From MWFE01 sp964481075 (GTDB lineage: Bacteria > Bacteroidota > Bacteroidia > Bacteroidales > Tenuifilaceae): DNA of 5,850 nt. The stretch lies in the NCBI GenBank assembly GCA_964481075.1, contig CAYZSD010000193.1:1-5850 (forward strand), written 5' to 3'. Shown here piece by piece: positions 1-4,598 of the stretch (the stretch's first letter is position 1; every line of letters starts with the position of its first letter). A program made the translations under genes and the position numbers. The notes beneath the pieces were generated by a model. That model had not been told where the DNA came from. It did no database searches and saw only the letters and a program-made list of their open reading frames with translations.

Positions 1-27
1 GACAATTTCCTGACAGACAAAAAAATA

Positions 28-205
28 ACTGCCCCTAACAAGGGGTGTAGCCAATCTCGTCATTCTGCCGAGACAAGTTGTGGGTTGACATTGGGTCTTC
101 GGAGCGGTTTCGCCCGCTTTGCCGTTTTCGTCGGGGGACGAACCCCGACTCATCGGGGGAAGTTCGCACTCCCGCACCGCCATACCGCCACACCCCCAGC
201 TGATG
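28..205. repeat. GC-rich, hairpin-rich intergenic element (attC-like or interspersed repeat)
   Basis: No convincing gene lies in the first 228 bases. By hand count 61-200 is about 63% GC, while 241-300 is 30%. Several hairpins are visible: CCCCT/AGGGG (32-36 with 41-45, loop AACA), TCTCG/CGAGA (55-59 with 69-73), and GTCGGGG/CCCCGAC (130-136 with 143-149). The last competes with CCCCGA/TCGGGG (143-148 with 153-158), since both use the same C-run. TCGGGGGA occurs twice (131-138 and 153-160). The left edge, GCCCCTAAC (31-39) then GTGTAGCC (45-52), loosely recalls one end of an integron attC site. I see no matching partner at the other end. The composition and foldback structure suggest an interspersed repeat or a recombination-site relic; this is inference. 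It lies directly downstream of the lipoprotein gene. Confidence 0.45.
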
Positions 206-228
206 TGGATATTATTTTCGAACAATCT

Positions 229-594
229 TTACTCCAATTTAGTTAAGGTAAATATTTCCTTATCAAATCCATAGCATCCATTTGTAAAGTCTATGGTTAG
301 AACATTTTCCCTAAGTTCATAAATATGAGTGGTTGGTAGAACAAAGATGGAATTTGGCCCTTTGTACTGAATAGAGATAGTTTTTTTATTGTAGGAGTAC
401 TCAAAGGTGTGGTATAATCCATCAGAATACTTTCTGGTGAAAGAGGAATCATTTGCAAAAAATATTGTATCATATTTAGATGATACTATTTTCCATGCTC
501 CAATAAATCTGCTGTCAGTAATGAATGTCTTCTCACAAGAAGAAAAACTTAATAAACAAATAGATATGATAATATTGAAAATTTTTTTTGACAT
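229..594 (-). CDS. Small predicted lipoprotein of unknown function, lipocalin-like
   Basis: I do not recognise a specific family. The 121-residue product starts with a lipoprotein-type signal: K3 and K4, a hydrophobic stretch at residues 5-17, and a lipobox-like F-S-S-C ending at Cys20. It should therefore be exported and lipid-anchored in the envelope. Cys20 is followed by E-K-T rather than an acidic run. The mature part opens with a motif around F30-I-G-A-W-K (W34), similar to the start of small lipocalin-like Bacteroidota lipoproteins (G-x-W-x-x-V). It continues with short alternating polar and hydrophobic segments that suggest a beta-barrel or beta-sandwich. Two more cysteines would be the non-anchor ones: C13 lies in the signal and only C107 remains in the mature chain. 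The gene is AT-rich and isolated between the GC-rich element (1-205) and the inverted repeat (612-690). No promoter match or Shine-Dalgarno was found. The signal plus a continuous frame make it likely real; the function is open. Confidence 0.72.
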   Translation of the reverse strand: MSKKIFNIIISICLLSFSSCEKTFITDSRFIGAWKIVSSKYDTIFFANDSSFTRKYSDGLYHTFEYSYNKKTISIQYKGPNSIFVLPTTHIYELRENVLTIDFTNGCYGFDKEIFTLTKLE

Positions 595-611
595 GTACTT
601 AGAAAATTTAA

Positions 612-690
612 TATGAGGCTGTCTGAAAAGTCAAATGTGAAGGTGTAATTTTGAAAATCAGATAAAAAAGACTTTTTAGACAGCCCCATA
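612..690. repeat. 79-bp imperfect inverted repeat, MITE-like or IS-end relic
   Basis: The two 21-base arms, 612-632 and 670-690, are reverse complements with two differences: A616 opposite C686, and a G/T pair at 625 with 677. The core arm reads GGCTGTCTGAAAAGTC on the left and GACTTTTTAGACAGCC on the right. They enclose 37 bases with no coding potential. Arms of the form G(A/G)GGCTGTCT(A/C)AAAAG resemble terminal repeats I associate with IS1182-type elements in Bacteroidota, so a MITE or solo IS remnant is plausible. No transposase is present, and I see no clear direct target duplication. It could also act as a transcription-stop hairpin between the cyclophilin and lipoprotein genes. Confidence 0.6.
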
Positions 691-703
691 AAAAATATTT
701 TTT
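690..703. repeat. AT-only palindrome beside the inverted repeat
   Basis: AAAAAATATTTTTT is a perfect 14-base palindrome touching the right arm of the 612-690 repeat and lying 47 bases past the stop of the cyclophilin gene. With the neighbouring GC-containing hairpin it could contribute a T-run for termination. On its own it is too weak a hairpin to be called a terminator. Confidence 0.4.
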
Positions 704-750
704 AAAACTCATTCAAGTAGTCGAAGAGCTAGAGTGAATCTTCTAGAAGT

Positions 751-1218
751 TTACCCATCAACCACCACAATCCGTTCTATTTCATCGCCTTGGCGAATCA
801 TGTCGATTACCTCAAGGCCTTCGAAAACCTTACCAAAGCAGGTATGATTTCTATCGAGATGGCTTGTGTTTGTTCTACTATGACAAATAAAGAACTGCGA
901 TCCGCCTGTATTACGTCCTGCATGAGCCATTGAAAGAACCCCACGATCGTGGTACTGGTTATTGCCCGTTAGTTCGCAGCTAATTGAGTACCCAGGGCCT
1001 CCTGTTCCAACTCTTCTGTCGTTCATATCCTTCGAAAAGGGGCATCCCCCTTGAATAACGAAGTTAGGAATCACTCTGTGAAAAGCTAGGCCGTTGTAGA
1101 AACCCGATTGAGCCAGGTTAATAAAATTTGCAACAGTTGCAGGAGCGTCTTCTTCGAAGAAGTTAACCTTCATTATTCCTTTTGATGTGTGAATTTCTGC
1201 AATTTTACTCATTATCAT
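751..1218 (-). CDS. Cyclophilin-type peptidyl-prolyl cis-trans isomerase, cytoplasmic
   Basis: This 155-residue protein is a complete single-domain cyclophilin, which isomerises peptide bonds before proline during protein folding. The family core is intact: F46-H-R48-V-I-P-N-F-V-I-Q56-G-G with the catalytic Arg48 and Gln56, M97-A-H-A-G-R, S107-Q-F-F-I111, and L121-D ending in F128-G-K-V. The tryptophan that marks cyclosporin-sensitive cyclophilins (W before L-D) is His120 here, as expected for a bacterial type; cyclosporin sensitivity is thus probably low. There is no signal peptide, so it should act in the cytoplasm. Met1 and Met3 are both possible starts (1218 or 1212), and neither has a Shine-Dalgarno. 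It begins 8 bases after the stop of the kinase-like gene on the same strand, so the two likely share a transcript. The length is typical of compact bacterial cyclophilins (ppiA/ppiB class); I do not assign either symbol. Confidence 0.96.
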   Translation of the reverse strand: MIMSKIAEIHTSKGIMKVNFFEEDAPATVANFINLAQSGFYNGLAFHRVIPNFVIQGGCPFSKDMNDRRVGTGGPGYSISCELTGNNQYHDRGVLSMAHAGRNTGGSQFFICHSRTNTSHLDRNHTCFGKVFEGLEVIDMIRQGDEIERIVVVDG

Positions 1219-1226
1219 TTGCTATG

Positions 1227-1922
1227 TTATGGATTAAAAAGTCCTTTTTTTTGGGCAAGAAGATAAATCTGGTCAACAATATCCTTGGAACTAATTGTAG
1301 AACGGTTTAGGATAAGGTCGAAAAGTTCGCTGTCAGGCTTATTCCCACGGAAGAACTCCATGAATGTTTCCCTGCGTTTGTCGGTTTCCTTAACCTTTTC
1401 CATGGCGTCGTAGGAGGAGATGTTGAATCGATTCATGATTTGGTTGGCGCGCCAACAGAACGGTGCAACAAGCTTAACATGCAGCGATTTTTTGATATGC
1501 TTGGCAATTACGCAACCAGCTCTTCCGATAATAATTGCATGTCCTTGTTCGGAGTAGGATCGGACAATTTGGGCTATGGTGCGTTTTATTTGAGTATCAC
1601 TCAAATATTTATCCTTCGAGAATAATGAGACGAGGTCGCCAAAAACACTCTTTTCTTCTGCCCCAAATATATGAGAGATGTCATCGGGATTTGCCTCAAG
1701 CGTTTCGGATGCATCATGGAATACTTGGTGGCTAACCAGAACCCATTGATCCTTTTCTTGAGAAAACAGCAGGTTGATTTTATCTGCTAGGAGTTGTCCA
1801 ATTTCGCTCCCATAGCACCCATATTCCCTTGATATTGTTATTACTGGGCCATGCTCGTGCTCCTCATGTTCATGATCTCTACGAGCTTTTTCGTGCATGT
1901 AGTGTAAGAAGAGATTTTCCAT
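1227..1922 (-). CDS. Cytidylate-kinase-like family protein with His/Glu-rich N-terminus
   Basis: The 231-residue product matches the cytidylate-kinase-like group of P-loop proteins (Pfam AAA_26 type), common in Bacteroidota and Firmicutes and mostly without a proven substrate. Visible motifs are the strand and P-loop region I28-T-I-S-R-E-Y-G-C-Y-G-S-E-I (28-41), where the canonical GKS/T lysine is absent, as is usual in this group; A129-I-I-I-G-R-A-G (129-136); E179-T-D-K-R-R-E-T-F (179-187), like the LID/arginine region; and F201-D-L-I-L-N-R-S (201-208), like the Y-D-L-V-L-N-T motif. Ahead of the P-loop is a leader rich in His (7, 10, 17, 19, 22, 24) and acidic residues, which could bind metal. 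No signal peptide is seen. The gene starts 64 bases after a terminator hairpin, and any promoter must lie in that gap, although I find no consensus match. It precedes the cyclophilin gene by 8 bases. A nucleotide-kinase role is inferred; true CMP kinase (cmk) is unlikely. Confidence 0.9.
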   Translation of the reverse strand: MENLFLHYMHEKARRDHEHEEHEHGPVITISREYGCYGSEIGQLLADKINLLFSQEKDQWVLVSHQVFHDASETLEANPDDISHIFGAEEKSVFGDLVSLFSKDKYLSDTQIKRTIAQIVRSYSEQGHAIIIGRAGCVIAKHIKKSLHVKLVAPFCWRANQIMNRFNISSYDAMEKVKETDKRRETFMEFFRGNKPDSELFDLILNRSTISSKDIVDQIYLLAQKKGLFNP

Positions 1923-1986
1923 GGTTTTTTTCTTCTAAATATATGGCAAAAAATGAATTCTTGCCTTGATTTTAAAATTTTTTTAC

Positions 1987-2022
1987 AAAAAAACCCTTAA
2001 TCAAACGACTAAGGGTTTTTTT
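1987..2022. terminator. Bidirectional intrinsic terminator after the EF-G gene
   Basis: A 13-bp stem pairs 1987-1999 with 2010-2022 around a 10-base loop. It has a CCCTTA/TAAGGG core and A7/T7 outer arms, so each strand ends in a T-run after the GGG. On the minus strand it sits 15 bases past the EF-G stop codon and should end that transcript, separating it from the kinase-cyclophilin pair. Confidence 0.88.
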
Positions 2023-2037
2023 AAATATGAAAATTGG

Positions 2038-4194
2038 CTATTCGTCTTCGGCCTCTTCTTCGTATGCTTTAAGCAATTTCTCCTGAACGTCGGCGGGAAC
2101 CTGTTCGTAGCTGCTGAACTTCATGTTATAGGTTGCTCGTCCGCTGGTTAGTGAGGAAAGAGAGGTTGAATACTTGTGCATTTCTGCCAAGGGTACCCTT
2201 GCGCTAATCTTCTCAAATCCTTTTTCGCTGTTCATCCCAAGGATTATTGATCTACGGTTTTGGAGGTCGCTCATCACATCGCCCATCTTATCGCTTGGAA
2301 CTAAAACATCAACCTCATAAATTGGTTCCATAATTTTTGGTCCAGCGTTCTTAAAGGCAGTTTTAAAAGCATTTCTTCCTGCAAGTTTGAAAGAAATTTC
2401 ATTGGAGTCAACGGGGTGCATCTTTCCATCGTAAACAGCAACTCTGATGTCACGAGCGTATGAACCTGTAAGTGGACCCTCTTCAATCTTTTCCATAATA
2501 CCCTTAAGTATCGCAGGCATGAAGCGAGCATCGATGGAGCCTCCTACGATACAGTTGTAGTAAACCAACTTACCACCCCATTCAAGTTCAATAACTTCTT
2601 TCCCTCGAACACTCACATTGATTTCTTTGCCGCCAATCTTGTATTTTACGGGGTCGGGTGCGTCTTCAACGTAAGGTTCAATAACCATGTGTACCTCACC
2701 GAATTGCCCTGCACCACCGCTTTGCTTCTTGTGGCGATAGTCAGCTTGAGATAATTTTGTGATTGTTTCACGGTAAGGAATCCTTGGTGGCAAGAAGTCA
2801 ACATCTATTTTGTATAGGTTCAAAAGTTGCCATTTCAAAATATTAAGGTGATGCTCACCTTGACCATGAACAAGAATCTGCTTCAGCTCCTTGGAGTACT
2901 CAATGATAATGGTAGGATCTTCCTGATGGGATCTGTTAAGGTATTCGCCCAACTTCTCGGTATCGGACTCGTTTTTAGCCTTTATGGCAGTACGATACTT
3001 GCTGTTTGGGTAGTTCATTGGAAGGAATTCTATCGATTTCCCTGGTACACAGAGAGTGTGGTTTGTCTTGGTGTTTTTTAGCTTAACAGTGGCACCAATA
3101 TCACCAGCTGCAAGTTCTGTAACCTTATTCCTGTTCTTCCCTGCAACAACGAATAGTTGGGATAGTCTTTCCTTTCCGTCGTTGGTTGTGTTGATAAGGT
3201 CAATGCTTTCGGTGAGTTTTCCTGACATCACCTTAAAATAGTTAATTTCACCAATATGCGATTCGACTGCTGTTTTAAAAACAAACAACGATGCGGGTTC
3301 GTTAACATTGCAAGGAACTTCTTTTCCATCGGCTGTTTTTGCAGGAGGAAGAGAGTTTGGGCTTGGGCAAACATTGATAATGAATTCTAATAGGCTCTTG
3401 GTGCCAATATTACGTTTGCTGGATGTGCAGAAAACAGGGAAAAGCCCACGTGAGAGCAAGCCTAAACGGATACCTTGACCAAATTCCTCTGGTGTAAGTG
3501 TTCCTTGGTCGAAGAATTTCTCCATCAGAGTCTCATCGTTTTCTGCAGCAGTTTCAACGAGCGAATTGTGTAGTTCGGTAGCTTTGTCCAATTCACTTGC
3601 AGGAATATCGAGTTCTTCGCGTTCGCCTGTATCACCCTTGTAACGATACATCTTCATGTTAATAACATCGATTATTGCGTTGAAATCGTTGCCTGGATTT
3701 ACAGGGTATTGAACTAGTGCTATCTTTGAACCGTAACTTGTTCTAAGAGAATCGATGGTTTGCTCAAAGTTTGATTTATCATGGTCAAGTTGGTTTACAA
3801 CAAAAATAATTGGCATGTGCAGCTCCTCAGCGTAACGACCAAAGATTTCAGTCCCAACTTCTACTCCATACTGTGAATTAACAACCATAACTCCAATATC
3901 GGCAGGGCGCATTGCAGTTATTACTGCTCCCACAAAATCATCTGAACCTGGGGTGTCGATAATGTTAATCTTCTTTTCCTTAAATTCAGTGTATAGCACC
4001 GAAGAGAAGATTGAACGCTGGTTCTGCTGTTCGATTTCAGTATAATCCGAAACGGTGCTTTTGGCTTCAATTGTACCTTTTCGCTCAATTACCTTTCCCT
4101 CGAACATCATGCTTTCGGCTAGGATGGTTTTCCCTGCGCCGGTGTTACCCAAAAGGGCAATGTTTCTAATTTGATCTGATTGGTAAGTTTTCAT
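2038..4194 (-). CDS. Elongation factor G paralog (EF-G2-like) with altered GTPase centre
   Basis: The 718-residue product spans all EF-G domains: G domain (about 1-290), domain II, domain III with G446-E-H-H-L, domain IV, and domain V to the acidic C-terminal tail (712-718). Domain IV contains P-Y474-R-E-T-I, Q491-S-G-G-A-G-Q-F and the tip H593-P-V-D-S-N-E. It should bind ribosomes and move tRNA-mRNA in the cytoplasm; the tip histidine matches the residue that enters the decoding centre. The P-loop is intact (G16-N-T-G-A-G-K-T23). The rest of the GTPase centre departs from canonical EF-G: switch I lacks R-G-I-T (N58-Q-R-S61 in its place), the catalytic His of DTPGH is Ser84, and NKxD is N134-Q-L-D137. 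It is therefore a paralog rather than housekeeping fusA, which is not in this window. It resembles the Bacteroides EF-G2 reported to translocate without GTP hydrolysis during carbon starvation. That match is from memory, not alignment. The gene is monocistronic: it has its own terminator downstream and diverges from tRNA-His. Confidence 0.96.
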   Translation of the reverse strand: MKTYQSDQIRNIALLGNTGAGKTILAESMMFEGKVIERKGTIEAKSTVSDYTEIEQQNQRSIFSSVLYTEFKEKKINIIDTPGSDDFVGAVITAMRPADIGVMVVNSQYGVEVGTEIFGRYAEELHMPIIFVVNQLDHDKSNFEQTIDSLRTSYGSKIALVQYPVNPGNDFNAIIDVINMKMYRYKGDTGEREELDIPASELDKATELHNSLVETAAENDETLMEKFFDQGTLTPEEFGQGIRLGLLSRGLFPVFCTSSKRNIGTKSLLEFIINVCPSPNSLPPAKTADGKEVPCNVNEPASLFVFKTAVESHIGEINYFKVMSGKLTESIDLINTTNDGKERLSQLFVVAGKNRNKVTELAAGDIGATVKLKNTKTNHTLCVPGKSIEFLPMNYPNSKYRTAIKAKNESDTEKLGEYLNRSHQEDPTIIIEYSKELKQILVHGQGEHHLNILKWQLLNLYKIDVDFLPPRIPYRETITKLSQADYRHKKQSGGAGQFGEVHMVIEPYVEDAPDPVKYKIGGKEINVSVRGKEVIELEWGGKLVYYNCIVGGSIDARFMPAILKGIMEKIEEGPLTGSYARDIRVAVYDGKMHPVDSNEISFKLAGRNAFKTAFKNAGPKIMEPIYEVDVLVPSDKMGDVMSDLQNRRSIILGMNSEKGFEKISARVPLAEMHKYSTSLSSLTSGRATYNMKFSSYEQVPADVQEKLLKAYEEEAEDE

Positions 4195-4257
4195 GCAACA
4201 AACTTTTCTGCAAGTTCAACAATATATTTAGGTTACTTTTTTAACGATTTTGTCCTC

Positions 4258-4286
4258 CAAAGTTAAGAAGAAAAAAAGTTTTCAAA
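4258..4286 (-). promoter_or_regulatory. Candidate Bacteroidota-type promoter for the EF-G gene
   Basis: Read on the minus strand, TAACTTTG (4265-4258) fits the TAnnTTTG -7 box exactly, with TTTG (4286-4283) 17 bases upstream. The usual spacer is 19-21, so the fit is imperfect. Transcription would start near 4251, giving a leader of about 57 bases. An overlapping second candidate has TATTTTTG (4290-4283) with TTTG (4312-4309), spacer 18. No Shine-Dalgarno precedes the start at 4194. Confidence 0.4.
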
Positions 4287-4297
4287 AATACTAAAAA

Positions 4298-4329
4298 TTT
4301 GGTTAAAACAAATTATTAGTTTAAATTTG
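4298..4329 (+). promoter_or_regulatory. Bacteroidota primary-sigma promoter for tRNA-His
   Basis: TTTG (4298-4301), a 20-base spacer and TAAATTTG (4322-4329) match the consensus TTTG-N19-21-TAnnTTTG at every fixed position. Transcription would start near 4336, only a few bases before the mature tRNA at 4342, leaving a very short 5' leader for RNase P to remove. Confidence 0.85.
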
Positions 4330-4341
4330 CAGCCGCAAAAT

Positions 4342-4416
4342 GGTGGATGTAGCTCAGTAGGTTAGAGCGGCGGATTGTGGTTCCGTAGGTCGTGGGTTCG
4401 AGTCCCATCTTCCACC
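4342..4416 (+). tRNA. tRNA-His, anticodon GTG
   Basis: The sequence folds as a full cloverleaf: D stem GCTC/GAGC (4352-4355 with 4365-4368), anticodon stem 4370-4374 with 4382-4386, and T stem 4392-4396 with 4404-4408 around TTCGAGT. The anticodon GTG is at 4377-4379, decoding His codons CAC and CAU. The acceptor stem (4343-4349 with 4409-4415) has one T/T mismatch, T4348 opposite T4410. The extra G(-1) that marks tRNA-His for its synthetase is encoded (G4342), opposite discriminator C4416. The following bases are CAA, so CCA must be added after transcription. It has its own promoter upstream and a terminator immediately downstream. Confidence 0.97.
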
Positions 4417-4419
4417 CAA

Positions 4420-4451
4420 CAACCCAGCAAATCGATGCTGGGTTGTTTTGT
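4420..4451 (+). terminator. Intrinsic terminator of tRNA-His
   Basis: CAACCCAGCA (4420-4429) pairs perfectly with TGCTGGGTTG (4436-4445) around a 6-base loop, followed by TTTTGT. The 10-bp stem and T-run start 4 bases after the tRNA discriminator base, so the tRNA is very probably transcribed alone and the PLP-enzyme gene needs its own promoter. Confidence 0.93.
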
Positions 4452-4598
4452 TTGTATTAAAGGGCTTTCAACGCTGGCTTTTGATTTTTTTATTTGGAAG
4501 GTTCAAGTTCACACAAATAATATAGAATTATCTAAAAACTTCCTATTTTTACAGTCTTTACATGACTTCTCAATTTGCCATTAAAAAAAAACATAATC

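Noticed and set aside
1..246. Plus-strand frame open from the window edge to a TAA at 244-246 (81 codons).
   Set aside because: It runs through the hairpin-rich GC element and gives a biased peptide rich in Arg, Pro and Thr with no recognisable domain. Its 3' end overlaps the stop of the lipoprotein gene. The absence of stops is explained by high GC.
407..616. Plus-strand frame of 69 codons.
   Set aside because: It is antisense to the lipoprotein gene, which has a signal peptide and lipobox. The plus frame has no recognisable motif and its end runs toward the inverted repeat.
646..653. TAATTTTG, a match to the -7 promoter box on the plus strand.
   Set aside because: There is no TTTG 19-21 bases upstream and no plus-strand gene downstream. 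It lies inside the inverted repeat.
1936..1943. Minus-strand TATATTTA as a possible -7 box for the kinase-like gene.
   Set aside because: It has one mismatch to TAnnTTTG, no TTTG at the right distance, and would leave a leader of only a few bases.
2038..4194. Ribosomal-protection tetracycline-resistance protein (TetQ/TetM type) as an alternative for the EF-G paralog.
   Set aside because: Domain IV keeps the EF-G-like QSGGAGQFG and H-P-V-D-S-N-E tip. The P-loop region and DTPGSDDF fit the Bacteroidota EF-G paralog type I recall, not Tet proteins, which keep a normal GTPase centre.
4544..4551. TATTTTTA as a possible -7 box for the PLP-enzyme gene.
   Set aside because: The last position does not match, and no TTTG lies at the expected spacing.
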